A stretch of 51,580 nucleotides of DNA from Silene noctiflora. Taxonomy: Eukaryota > Streptophyta > Magnoliopsida > Caryophyllales > Caryophyllaceae. Numbering within the stretch: the first letter of the stretch is position 1; each line of letters starts with the position of its first letter. The stretch is taken from assembly GCA_009801015.1 (NCBI GenBank), contig VHZZ01001501.1, forward strand, positions 44,841 to 96,420, in the 5' to 3' direction. The notes under the pieces were generated by a model. That model saw only the letters and a program-made list of their open reading frames with translations. It did no database searches and was not told where the DNA came from. A program made the translations under genes and the position numbers. Positions 11,589 to 22,107 of the stretch are shown piece by piece.

Positions 11589-11801
11589 TAGAGGATTAAA
11601 GGAATGGGAGGGAGTATTATTTTCAAGCAATAGAATCATTTTCCACTAATCTGAGTTACCTGATCGATCTACATTAGCTGCCACCAACGGTATTTTTTTT
11701 ATTTTTTGTACAAGGATACGAGTTCTCACACCAATTTTCTCTTTACAAGTTTACACTATTTTTTGTGATATTTTTTTTTAAAGTCCTAATGAAATTATAT
11801 A

Positions 11802-12061
11802 CGCGGTCCCACTCAATTATTATCATTTGTATTTTGCACGTTTATCGATGTTTGTTTCATTTCGTAAATATCTTTATTACGTAGGTGTGAAGATTATAAA
11901 ACTTTGATACTCTTAATGTAGTCATCAAGACAAATCAAACATGATCACACATAAATACGTATTTTTATGTTATGTATTGAAAATTATTTTAATGATTTTC
12001 TTCCTGTATGGATAATGTCCAAAAAGCAAATAATAACAAGTATTAACCGGGACGGAGGAAG
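11802..12061. mobile_element. Stowaway-like MITE (TA duplication)
   Basis: Left end CGCGGTCCCACTCAATTATT after TA; right end CCGGGACGGAGGAAG before TA. Inner inverted blocks ATTATTATCATTTG and CAAATAATAACAAG pair up. Same terminal family as 42744-42951 but with a different interior. Confidence 0.5.
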
Positions 12062-12247
12062 TATAAGAGTGTATCATTGTAAAAATAGGTGGGACAACGA
12101 CGTGGCATAAGCAGAGGAGGAATATGCGGTTGGGTGGGTATGGGGCGGGTCAACGGGTATCATGTGAATTTTCATCACACGGCCAGCGGTGAATGACACT
12201 ATTGGTAGCCGCACGTGCCTCATCTATTCAAATTATTACCCGTTAGA

Positions 12248-12480
12248 GCTAGCAAATATGACTCGACCCTATAGGACTCGAAAATATTGCGACACGAAAC
12301 CAACCCAACGTGACCTGGCCCGTAACCCGGCGTAACTCGATTAAGGTTGGCCTGAAACCCGACCCAAGATGATCCGTAACCCGAGCCAACCCAATTCATG
12401 TAAAGACCTGAACAACCCGACCCAACTTTGACCCGACCCGAATGATAACCCAAAATTGCCCCGACCCGAAAGATAATCCA
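12248..12480 (-). repeat. TCGGGT-type repeat
   Basis: Dense ACCCGA/AACCCGACCC blocks on the plus strand. The 105-codon minus-strand frame across it is repeat-derived and not a gene. Confidence 0.6.
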
Positions 12481-13590
12481 AAATAAAACAATAATTAGAT
12501 CATTGACATGAAAAAAGAATTCAAAAAAATCCATCATTTTTATACCTCATATTCCATTTTTTTGACCACTTTAATGATTTTTTTTTATTTTTTCCTACTC
12601 TTTGTAAATTAATTTAAAAATAATTTTAATACCATGGGACTTTTTTTAAAAAAATCGAAAATATCTAATTTTTAAGTAAATCGTTATTCTTGAAATCACG
12701 CGCAAAAATCTATAATAAAAGAATAGTAAATAAAAACTAACATTAAAGTTGAATTTCAAATTTGGTGCCAAAATCAAATATTTGAAATATTTGAAAATCT
12801 ACCTAGTATAAAAATCAAGTCTTTTAAAGAAATTCTACTAGTCCTTTAATTTTGGAAATTGAAAAAGCTTTTTTTTGTAGGACCTTCATGTTCATTGACC
12901 TTATTTAATTACTCTCTCCCTTTTTGCTTTACATATCTTGATCAAATTTGTTTATGTAAGGCTTGACGTATACAATATCAATACAAATTTTCCTTATTTT
13001 ATTTATGTTCAATAATAATAAATGAAGCAATTAAAAACACTAATTTACAAATGAACAAAAAAAACTATACATAAAAAAACTTTTTAACCCAACGCAGGTT
13101 GATTGATTACCTTTAATTTTTAATATTTTCTTTATGTTCATTTGTGATGATTTTGTTTGATTTGGTTGGTATTTGCGCTAATTCAGTTACGCTGTTAGAC
13201 CGTTAACTTGATATTAAATTGAGCATTCACTTTAATGAAATTAAATTTTTACAAACATAATTATATAATTAAAACGTAAATCATACAATTATGATGTTAT
13301 ATTAAATTTTAATCATATAATATATTACACGTATTATAATTTAAATTTATTATCGAATAATCAACAAATAAATTTTATACAAAAACATCTCAAGTATTTG
13401 TAATACATTTGATTATTTATATTCATCATAACAAAACTCTTGAGTACCATTTACTTAGTATAGCAATTGAACAATTAATCACGTGTAATTATATCTGCAC
13501 AACTTGGAAACTTTAACACTGTATATATCGTTCAAATATTAATAAAAAATATTACGGATAAGTATAAAAGGTTCAACTGACATTTATACT
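12481..13590. other. AT-rich intergenic spacer
   Basis: About 1.1 kb with no open frame of note, no RNA gene and no repeat boundary that I can define. Confidence 0.4.
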
Positions 13591-14010
13591 CTGTTTGGTA
13601 AAACTAACTGAAAATGTAGCTGAAAACTGAAAAGTTAACTGGAATCTGAATAGGTAACTGATAAGGTAGCTGAAAATTATGAACTGATAAGATAGCTGAT
13701 TATATTAAAATAATGTTTGGCAAACTAACTGAAAAGGTAACTGATTTTGATGAAATAACGTAAAAAGATATGAGAATTGAGAATTATTTAATACTCCATT
13801 GTATAGATTTAAGAGGTAAAAAGGGAAAATCAAATCAAATCAGATACTTGAAATCTCAAATGCTATTCTAGGTAGCATTTCATTTCAGGTAGCTTATTTG
13901 GTTAAGTAAGCTACTTGCCAAACACTTTCAAACAAATAAGGTAGCTGAAATTTTGGTCAAATAAGCTAATTTAACCAAATCAGGTACCTGAAACGCCTTG
14001 CCAAACATAG
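13591..14010. mobile_element. MITE-like element with internal GGTAGCTGAAA repeats
   Basis: The ends CTGTTTGGTAAAACTAACTG and AAACGCCTTGCCAAACATAG are partial inverted repeats. The interior holds many copies of AACTGAAAAGGTAACTGA and AGGTAGCTGAAA variants in both orientations. Ends are approximate. Confidence 0.5.
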
Positions 14011-14040
14011 CTTTACTATTGCATAACATAATTGAAAAAG

Positions 14041-14075
14041 CAACCCGTGCATTTTGTGCACGGGTATAAAACTAG
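14041..14075 (+). mobile_element. Helitron-like 3' terminus
   Basis: An almost perfect hairpin, ACCCGTGCA-TTTTG-TGCACGGGT, followed by ATAAAACTAG and T. The element runs left and may include the MITE at 13591-14010. Its 5' end was not found. Confidence 0.65.
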
Positions 14076-14757
14076 TTAAACTTGGAGCCACGACGAAAGT
14101 TCATTTTTGACATGGTTTCAAGACGAATATTCAATTTTCGATTTGGCGCCAATGCTTAAAATCCAATTCTCTACCTTGGTGCCAACTTTGAAAATTCAAA
14201 TTTTGTTTTTTTGAAACTCAATTACATTTTATCTGGATGATTAAATGTGAAAACATTATGTTTTATTACTCAAAATTTAAATTTTATATTTTCAAACTAC
14301 TGTTTTAATGTGTTTGGAATACGGCTATTTACCGAAACTAATAATAGTCGACAAAATTACTTATTTTTCGCCATATATTAACAATGACATAATCTCACTT
14401 TGAAATCGCCAATTATGAACTACAACGTCTAGAAGGTTCATGCAAAGAACTCTTTCGATATTAAACGTTACATTTTGAAACTACTTCTGAATCGTATGCT
14501 CTACAGAACCTTCCAAGATGACTTATTTACAATCTTCGATACTAAATACCACATTTCATTACTTCCCGTCTCATTGTAATATCGTCAATCAACCAATAAC
14601 ACGTTATAATGTCGTTTAATAAGCCAAAATCGCGTTTTAACGTCTTTAGTACATTGTAAAAATGTAACATCATCTTTTAAGACCTTATTCAGGTTGCCAT
14701 GTCATCAAATACATGGCATCGCCTTGATTCGCGTATCAACACTCTAACTAGTTAACT
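14076..14757. other. intergenic spacer
   Basis: Nothing identifiable. Moderately AT-rich single-copy-looking DNA. Confidence 0.35.
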
Positions 14758-15130
14758 AATCGGAAAATCGACTCGATAATGAATTAAGGAGTCAAACCAG
14801 ACAAAACCTATCACGCACAAACACAAAATGACCCGACCCGACCCGATTGTGAGCCGACTCAATAACAAATCTGTTAAGAACCCGACCCAACAATGATTCG
14901 ACCCACCCAAAACCCGTCGACTCATTATGAATGACCCGACCCGACAATGACCCGAACCCGCTCCGAACATCAATTGACCTGACTAACGCGACCCATAAGT
15001 GACTCCGAACACGAATGCAGTCACGACCCGACCCGATCCAGACCCGTCCTAAATTCGACCGGACTGATCCGATTGTCACCTTTGTTAATACCCGCATCCA
15101 TTTCAACCGGGACGAGTGTAGGTCGAGATC
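14758..15130 (-). repeat. TCGGGT-type repeat
   Basis: Long ACCCGACCCGA runs on the plus strand (for example near 14830, 14935 and 15025). Open frames of 60-143 codons on both strands here come from the repeat. Confidence 0.65.
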
Positions 15131-15477
15131 CACCAAAGCCCGGCCAGTGACATTCCTATGGTCTAGACCTCTATTATCCCATAATGGTATACAATAATAC
15201 AAGTTTCTACTCCAACTATCCAATTAGGGTTAGAAAAACGTACCGTAAATGTAAGACTTTATTTAATTGATGTCAAAATGGTGAAAACTGAAAAAGTAAC
15301 GAACAAAATGAATATGTACGTGACCTAACGGTCAAATTGATGTAGACGTAGTAAATGACTTCTGTACGTTAGAGATAAGATAGTGAATTCATTACCTATT
15401 TACCTGACATTATTCGATGTGCTTTGAAAATTTGTATATTTGCCTTTTCTTTACCCTTTTAAAGTATATATATTTAG

Positions 15478-15866
15478 GCATGTTCAATGGGTAAGTCGGC
15501 AAGGATTTAGCTCGGATTGGTTTAGGCTTAGTCGGGTTATTTCGGATTATTGAACATCTCGAATCTCGATCAACAATTAAGAGAAATTTTTAATAGTTAA
15601 TTTGAATAAGAATTTGTATTTTTGGGAAAAATCTATTTATAATTTATTGTATCTTTTAGTGCAAAAAATACCAAAGTGTGAGTTATTTACGATCAGTTAA
15701 ATTTTGAGAGAGGTGGTTTCGAGTTGGCTCATTTACGTGTCAACAAAGTTATGGTAAGTTGTGGTGGGTCAATATGGATTTCGAGCAAATTTCGGGTTCT
15801 ACAATTCGGGTCGTCAATCTTTGATCTCGAGTTTGCTTTTTTAGGTCGGGTTGAGTTTATCAAGTG
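15478..15866 (+). repeat. TCGGGT-type repeat
   Basis: Degenerate TCGGGTTATTTCGG and GGTCGGGTTGAG blocks, with an AT-rich middle (15590-15690). Confidence 0.5.
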
Positions 15867-15979
15867 CAAGTTGTATTATATATAAGACATTTATCAAAGT
15901 TATTTATATTTAGGAAGTACCTAGAGGACTAGATGAAAATCAAAAATTCCTAAAAACTTTTTTTTGGTAATCATAAACA

Positions 15980-16248
15980 AAATTGTCCTACATTCTCATA
16001 GCCCTATGTGCAACGCCAGAAGCCACCTTATTAAAACTCCTACGAATATAACTAAAACATAAATAATAAGACGTTAACAAAAGGCACATGTCTTCATGAA
16101 GGCCCTTAATAAGATGATGTGCAATCTCGACCCCTACAAACAGAGAGATTAGTTGAAGACAATCCAAAGTACTAGAAGTACAAGAAGTAACATAATGGAG
16201 TATGTAATTACCAAAATACAAAATTTGATCTACACTATTAAGACTCAT
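15980..16248 (-). pseudogene. RNase H (RVT_3-like) fragment of a non-LTR retrotransposon
   Basis: The minus-strand frame encodes DCLQLISLFVGVE..., then CFSYIRRSFNKVASGVAHRA. This resembles the end of the plant RNase H-like domain of LINE-type reverse transcriptases, normally ...S-DCLQ...FSxVRRxANKVAHxLA. Only about 80 codons remain, with no reverse transcriptase or endonuclease part nearby, so it is a relic. Family recognition is from memory of the motif. Confidence 0.5.
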
Positions 16249-16633
16249 TTTGTATTTCTAAAATGTTTATTAATTATACGTAATATATATGAAATTTCAC
16301 AAACTCTTGTTTAAAATACTAATTTAAATAATGTTAAAATAAAAGGACGTCATAAAAAAAACTTGTAGGTAACATTTTACAACAGCTTAAATATCTCAAA
16401 TCAGGACAAATTCTATGACCGACCTTTCCCTAGAAGATATTTCTAAGGGCATAGATAGATTTCCCTATCTCTCCATTGATGAAGTCTTGAGTTTAATTGT
16501 GAATTGTATTTTCTTAATATATTGCCTATTACTTTATTAGGGCCTTGTTGAAGTGGCAAATGATAAGATTGTGACGAGGAGTTAGAGGAACAACTGAGGA
16601 ATGCATATCTTTGCCAAATGTAAGACCAAGATG

Positions 16634-17219
16634 CGCGAAAGTGGTAATTAACCTTCTTAACTTTGTTTAATGGTGAAATTAAGTCCCATAAGTTTCATTT
16701 GAAGCAATCAAGGCAATCAACCCCCTTAAGTTTCACCAAAAGTGAAATTTAACCCCATTTTTAAAATTTTCACTAAAATTTTAATCCAAAACATTTTATA
16801 TTGGTATTAAACAATTTTTTAAATACTAAAAATTATTAATTGTAACTTTATGAATTTCTACATAGTTCATATATCATTGAAAAACACTTTTACATACATA
16901 TTTAGTAAGTTGTTTATAATTTATATAGTATTCATACATATATAATAAATTGTTTATATACTATAAAATTAAAAAAAAAAAAAAACAATTCTCAATATTT
17001 AATATAAATATAAAAGTTCTAAAATTATAAAAAAAATATTTTTTATCTGATTAATTGTATTAAAAGTGACTTTAATATTAGAATTTGGTGAAAATTAAGA
17101 AAATGGGGTTGAATTTCACTTTTGGTGAAACACAAGGGGCTTGATTGCTCCAAATGAAACTTACGGGGGCTAATTTCACAATTGAATAAAGTTAAGGGGC
17201 TTAATTACCACTTTTGCGG
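16634..17219. mobile_element. fold-back (Mutator-like) MITE with ~150-bp inverted repeats
   Basis: The left arm (about 16634-16790) and right arm (about 17075-17219) are inverted copies that stay alignable for about 150 bp. Shared blocks are AAAGTGGTAATTAA, AAGTTTCATTTG, TTTCACCAAAAGTGAAATT and AACCCCATTTT. The AT-rich centre is short, so a transcript would be one long hairpin. The target duplication could not be settled. Confidence 0.8.
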
Positions 17220-17947
17220 ATCACGACGTCTATTTATAAAAATTACGCAATGTTAGAAAAATTCGATATATTTTGTCGAGATACTCATTTCCATTTTTCA
17301 AGGTATGATAACGAGTATTACCTGGAGAAAACTATAGAGTCCTTCCACAATTACCGATAAAAAGGCATAAAAACTCACTAGAAATCGTAAGATCTATGGA
17401 GTTAGTATTAAGCAATGTAACTTAAATTCGACAAAAACCAACAAATCGAATCTATCAAAAGAAAATTAGTTTATTCGATTTGCTGAAAAATGTGAACTAG
17501 CAAGAATCATAATTTTGTACAAAAGAAGATAATTGACGGAATATAGTGTCTCACATAACCAAACTAAAAAACAATTTTTTTTAATATTTAATGAATTGTT
17601 TTATTAAGTGAAAATAACTCAAATAATGTTTGTTAGCGGACTTGTTGTGGACCACCGTACTCTAATCGAAACGACCAAATTTTTCTATAATCGAACCCGA
17701 CTCTAATTAATAGAGTGAATTAGTGTTTAATCCAAACCAATTATAAGTGAATAGTGACAGCATATAGCGTTACAAGTAACAGCTCCCTAAAGTCCCAACG
17801 TGTTACAAAGTTTCTTTCATAGTGATGTGAACTACCTTACGGACGGGAGGAATGTCTCTTCTTATTCGGTTTTACAATATCTCATAAGAAGCTTTCTGTT
17901 TAACTAAGGTAAAATTACGTTTAATATAGTTTAATATAATTATATAT
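17220..17947. other. intergenic spacer
   Basis: No gene, RNA or clear repeat seen. Confidence 0.35.
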
Positions 17948-18228
17948 GATAAACAGGTCAATTAGATCGGTTTTGGTCTGAATCAATTCAGGTTTGGATT
18001 GAGCTGATCCGGGTCTAACCGTCTAGGTTTGCAAGAATTCGGAAAAGGTCAATTCAAATTCTGCCAATTTCGAGTGAATTGTTATCATCTAGGGATAATG
18101 GTTAATATGTAATAATAATCATTCGGATCGGGTTAAATAGGGCGGGTCAATTTGGGTCTCGGGTCAGATTCGGATCCTCAGTTCAGGCAAGGGTTGAATT
18201 CTGGTCAAACCAGTTTTACCAGCTCTAA
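17948..18228 (+). repeat. TCGGGT-type element
   Basis: Starts TGATAAACAGGTCAATTAG and ends CCAGTTTTACCAGCTCTA. The ends match the GGTAAA-GGTC inverted ends of this family, with GGGCGGGTCAATTTGGGTC and TCGGGTCAGATTCGG inside. Length about 280 bp. Confidence 0.55.
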
Positions 18229-18286
18229 GTATAATCGAATATAACAGTAATTATGTACATAACAAACGGTTTGACAATAACATGTA

Positions 18287-18449
18287 CTCCCTCCGTTCCA
18301 GTCAATTGTTGTCATTTGGTTTTGTCACAAAAACTAAGGAAAGAGGAGGGGGTCAATTATTAGATGATAAGTGGATCAAATTAAGTGTGAATAATCAAAT
18401 TGCATATCAAACGCAATTCTACAACAACAAATAACTAAAACGGAGGAAG
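18287..18449. mobile_element. Stowaway-like MITE in the ERF gene promoter
   Basis: A 163-bp element between TA duplications (18285-18286 and 18450-18451). It starts CTCCCTCCGTTCCAGTCAAT and ends ACGGAGGAAG. The inner text TTTTGTCACAAAAACTAAGG and GTGGATCAAATTAAGTGTG matches copies at 21485, 31857 and 42744. It ends 304 bp before the ERF start codon. Confidence 0.8.
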
Positions 18450-18534
18450 TAGTATATAAAACCGACTTACACAAGTATCTTTACTAAGGGCGGAATTGGA
18501 CAATTAGGTGATAAGTCACTATTAACTCTCTTAT

Positions 18535-18540
18535 TATAAA
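18535..18540 (+). promoter_or_regulatory. candidate TATA box of the ERF gene
   Basis: TATAAA, 214 bp before the ATG. It is followed about 30 bases later by a CT/CA-rich stretch (CTCAACTCACCACCTC) that is plausible as transcription start and leader. A second TATATAAA at 18453-18460 is an alternative. Confidence 0.4.
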
Positions 18541-18753
18541 TGTCCTCCTACTCAACTCACCACCTCATTAACTCATCATCTCTCGTTTATTACTTTCCAT
18601 TTTTAAACTTTTAAGCATTTTTATCAGCTTCTTTGGCCAAACACCTTCTATTTTTAACTCCAACTTCCATAATTCCCATCCTTTTATATTCCTCTCCTCA
18701 TTCAGACATTTGATCGAACGCTTGGTGTGCACGAACTCGACCCCCACTTAAAA

Positions 18754-19395
18754 ATGTCAGAACTCAACGACCCAAATTACGAAACCTCACAGAACCACTC
18801 TCCCTCCACATCATCCCACCAAAATCAAACTGGGTCAACTCCATCTGCGCCAGACTCGGTCGACTCGTCCCTGAATCGGTCTAACTCGGTTCAACTCGGC
18901 ACGAAACGAAAGCGGGAAAACAGCAAGCACCCAGTATACAGAGGTGTTCGAAAGCGGGCTTGGGGGAAATGGGTATCCGAAATTCGCGAACCCAGAAAAA
19001 AATCGCGTATTTGGTTAGGTACATTTGCGACACCGGAGATGGCGGCGCGTGCACATGACGCGGCGGCGCGTGTAATTAAGGGTGACTCGGCGATTCTCAA
19101 TTTTCCGGAGCTCGCTGAGTCGTTGCCTCGGCCGGCGTCGAGTTCGCCGCGGGATGTGCAAGCTGCGGCGGCGTTGGCGGCGGCGATGACGACGGAGGAT
19201 GTTGGTGGGCAGGTTGAGGAACTGAGTCAGATTGTCGAGTTGCCGAGTTTGGAGGACGAGTCGGGTGACTCGGGCGGGTTGTGTTGGGTTGAGAGATGGA
19301 GTAACTCGCTTTTGTGGGAGGAGATAGGGTGGTGTGGTGGTCTTGCCTATGAACCGTTGGTTGATGTTTTGTCTTTTGAACGTGTTTTGTTTTGA
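18754..19395 (+). CDS. AP2/ERF transcription factor, DREB type (A-4/TINY-like)
   Basis: An intronless gene of 213 aa. The first ATG of the frame is 18754; the upstream in-frame GTG at 18727 is not a plausible start. A Ser/Thr/Asn-rich leader is followed by a basic KRKR (51-54), a likely nuclear signal. One AP2 domain follows at residues 61-118 ([20 protein letters not shown] to LNFPEL). The DREB-diagnostic residues are Val at domain position 14 (Val74) and Glu at 19 (Glu79), predicting binding to DRE/CRT (CCGAC) elements. After the domain come an Ala-rich helix (135-145) and acidic [14 protein letters not shown] (156-169), an A-4 subgroup hallmark and likely activation region. The last 40 residues are Trp-rich ([14 protein letters not shown]). 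No partner gene is adjacent. Strongly supported as DREB-type; the exact paralogue is not assignable. The GC-rich coding stretch contrasts with its AT-rich surroundings, which is usual for intronless ERF genes. Confidence 0.93.
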   Translation: MSELNDPNYETSQNHSPSTSSHQNQTGSTPSAPDSVDSSLNRSNSVQLGTKRKRENSKHPVYRGVRKRAWGKWVSEIREPRKKSRIWLGTFATPEMAARAHDAAARVIKGDSAILNFPELAESLPRPASSSPRDVQAAAALAAAMTTEDVGGQVEELSQIVELPSLEDESGDSGGLCWVERWSNSLLWEEIGWCGGLAYEPLVDVLSFERVLF

Positions 19396-19425
19396 TTTTT
19401 TCTTTTTCTTTTTTTTTTCCGTTGC

Positions 19426-19590
19426 GATGAAAAACCGGTTGTCGTTGCCTTAAACTCTCGGGTGTGTGCATTGGTGAACTCTCGGGAATAAGTGATATTG
19501 GGATGAAAAACCGGTCGTAGGCTTTTTATCAGGTGTGCATTGGTAAACTCTCGGTTGTGCATTAGTAAACTCTCGGGAATAAGTGATATC
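19426..19590 (+). repeat. imperfect tandem duplication in the ERF 3' region
   Basis: GATGAAAAACCGGT opens both copies (19426 and 19502) and CTCGGGAATAAGTGATAT closes both. Inside, TGTGCATTGGT-AACTCTCGG is itself repeated, once in copy 1 and twice in copy 2. Copies are about 74 and 89 bp. It lies in the probable 3' UTR, 31 bp after the stop. Confidence 0.8.
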
Positions 19591-20469
19591 ATCAAACCAC
19601 ACATATTAGGTTAATCATCTTTTTTACCATGGGGATAGGCTCGAAACCCAAAATCATAGTCTCCGTCTAAAAATAGTCTTTACACGAGTGTTCTCAAAGA
19701 GGTCCGAATGCGAGACCATTGCAATTTCCTCCCGTGTTTTAATCACTTGTTTTTATTTTATTTTATGTTTTACATTCATTTTGTTTGTATATACGAAGTA
19801 GCTTTATTCACCTTTTTTACGATGTTTACATCTCGTTTATCATGGGTTTATCTATGTAAAATATTGTTCTTGTATATATCTTGAAAACGTGGAACGTATT
19901 GGAGTTGGCTGGTGTTTCGATGTTGTTATGCTTATAAAAAAAACTCGAAATACATTGTTGCAGGTATTTGTAGAGAATAACTATAACCATCAAGCCCGAA
20001 AAACAAAAGCGAAAGTTAAAAAATGAAAATGTAGTTTTGCACAAATATCATTTTTTAGCCACGAATTCTCTATTTTATTTTTGGGTCTCATGAATTTAAT
20101 AATCGCTCCTTAAATTTCGTCTCTTGTAACATGGTTTTAGAAGTTTTCCCCCAAAGGGACAAACAAAACTGGTGCATAGAACATCAGGGCATTAATGATA
20201 AAAGAGAATTTGGAAGCTACGGCTACTAATCTAGAAGACTCTATGGTCTTTAGTACAGTACTCTATACTGTTATCAAATTATTTAATTTATGACTAAAAC
20301 TTAAGGGAGCCTAATTCAAGTATAGATTAGTAGGTTACTATGTTAATAAAATTAAGACTTATTAAGTCGAGTCTTGGAAATCAAATACTCAATTTAAAGA
20401 TTTTGGGTGAGTCTTGACCCCATCTCTAAGGAAAATTATTCAATGAATGGATCATATGTATCATGTCCT

Positions 20470-20476
<7 letters not shown>
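19591..20476. other. intergenic, ERF 3' flank
   Basis: No further gene. A weak 72-codon minus frame at 19826-20044 has no recognisable features. Confidence 0.35.

Positions 20477-20503
<27 letters not shown>
20477..20503 (+). repeat. poly(A) tract, about 26 A
   Basis: Homopolymer run after CCTTTTGT. It may be the tail of an old retroposon, but I could not find a matching target duplication. Confidence 0.6.
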
Positions 20504-20506
<3 letters not shown>

Positions 20507-20762
20507 AATAGAGGTGAGTCTGACGTATAATGTATAAAGTCCGAGATGAATTTGAACAATAAAGAAATAATAAAAGTTAGTGGAAAACTGATGTGGCAGA
20601 TTCTTGAGACTTGGAAAAATCTTGCTTATAATCTTACCCTAAGAATTTCAGACCCAACACTTTCGAGGTGATTTGAAAGTCAGTTGCTTAAATTTACCTC
20701 ACTCATTTGAAAGGATGAGTTAGGTTGGTCCCTACCCTTAAAGATCAATCTACTTATCTAAC

Positions 20763-20765
<3 letters not shown>

Positions 20766-20806
<41 letters not shown>
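20766..20806 (+). repeat. poly(A) tract, about 41 A
   Basis: The longest homopolymer in the window, following CTTATCTAACCTT. Probably a retroposon tail or an expanded microsatellite. Length in the assembly may be unreliable. Confidence 0.7.
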
Positions 20807-20808
<2 letters not shown>

Positions 20809-21068
20809 TTACTCTTGGTCAAATTCACGTGACTTATATTTTTTTTAGAGGATATATGAATACTGGTTGCGCTTCTTTATGTTGTTTGTGACCAAATATT
20901 TGATATGCTATTTGTGAGTCACGTAGCTCAATTTTCAAATTAGCGATTATGTCTAGTTTTTACGATAGGAGATGAAAGGTTGACGTTCAATCTATCATTT
21001 AGTGTATATAAATAGATTACTTTATTAGGTCATTTCTCACCCAAAGGACAGTAGATCTAGTGATGGTC

Positions 21069-21178
21069 TGGTGGAGTTAGGGAGGCTAGTAGAAAACACT
21101 GTTTATACCCAGCTAATATTTTTCATCCTTTTTAAATTCTCTTTAAATTCAAATCATGGCTCCGCGGCTCCGTCACGG
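21069..21178 (+). mobile_element. hAT-like MITE remnant
   Basis: GGTGGAGTTAGGGAGGCTAG at the left and CATGGCTCCGCGGCTCCGTC at the right match the ends of the 27919-28092 copy. No target duplication seen. Confidence 0.4.
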
Positions 21179-21484
21179 GTCAAATCATTAAGCTTTTGTA
21201 AGATTTTGATGACTTAACTTTAGTTAACAAACCGATAACTTGATTCAAGAAGCATCCCAAGTCCTAAATCTTAGCTTTGTTTCCCTATGGAATACACAAA
21301 TGCATAGATCCTTTGACAACTAAATAAATATTTGATTGTTATCAAGTCATAGTCGAACTGAAATGTGACTAATTCAAACAACAAAGAAATGAGCTTCTTC
21401 CATTATGTAATTACGTACGCGTTTGCATCATTTGAAACCGAAAAAACAACACACACAAAACCCTTCAAAGCCAATTAGTATGTA
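21179..21484. other. intergenic spacer
   Basis: Nothing recognisable. Confidence 0.3.
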
Positions 21485-21692
21485 CACCCTTCGTTTCGAT
21501 AAATTGTCGTTCTTTGTTTGTGGCATAAAGACCAAGGAGATGAACGGGGGCTAGTTATTAAATGACAACTTTATCAAGTTGAGTGTGAATGATCAAATTG
21601 TTCATCAAATGCAATCTTAAAATAGAAAAGACAACAATTGACTGAGACACCCCAAAATGAAATAGGACAACAAATGACCGGAACAGAGGAAG
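21485..21692. mobile_element. Stowaway-like MITE
   Basis: Flanked by TA (21483-21484 and 21693-21694). Starts CACCCTTCGTTTCGATAAAT and ends CCGGAACAGAGGAAG. The interior carries the family text TGGCATAAAGACCAAGGAGA, CAATCTTAAAATAGAAAAGA and ACACCCCAAAATG. 208 bp, the same length as 42744-42951. Confidence 0.75.
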
Positions 21693-21825
21693 TATTATTT
21701 TTCAAAGTCAAAATACAAAATTTACTACTTGTTAATATATAATATGGTGTATTAGATTATAGTTGATTTCTCTTAACACGATTATATATGTTTTAAATGT
21801 AAAACAGGTCAAGTATTACTCATAT

Positions 21826-22107
21826 TAGACCTAACCAAATTGACATGACCCGAATAACCCAACCCATACTCGAACCGACACCCGAACTCAAGACCCGACC
21901 TTGACTCAAACCCAAATTAACCCAACGTCCCAACCCAATATAAACCGACCTTAATATTTATTGTTCTACACTGACTATTATCCATAGGTAACTCGAAAAT
22001 GACCCGAAGCCGAAATATCCCGACCCGAAGCAAACTCTTGCAAACCCAAAAGTGACCTGACTCGACCCAAATAGAACTCAACCTGGTTGACTCGTTTGTC
22101 AGGTTTA
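21826..22107 (-). repeat. TCGGGT-type element
   Basis: Starts TAGACCTAACCAAATTGACA and ends CTCGTTTGTCAGGTTTA, the inverted ends of the family. ACCCGAATAACCCAACCC-type blocks fill it. About 282 bp. Confidence 0.65.

Larger units (their letters stand above)
9166..11614. mobile_element. Stowaway-like MITE split by a Helitron cluster
   Basis: The left piece (9166-9195) starts CTCCCTCTAATTCTTTCAG after TA. The right piece (11589-11614) ends GGAATGGGAGGGAG before TA. Together they read as the two inverted ends of one Stowaway-type MITE. The 2.4 kb between them (9196-11588) starts and ends exactly at Helitron-type CTAG termini. Confidence 0.6.

Noticed and set aside
14752..15223. Minus-strand frame of 143 codons and neighbours (also 12220-12537)
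   Set aside because: The translation is a product of the TCGGGT repeat and has no gene-like composition.
18891..19604. Minus-strand frames of 69-124 codons
   Set aside because: Antisense of the ERF gene and its 3' repeats; no domain.
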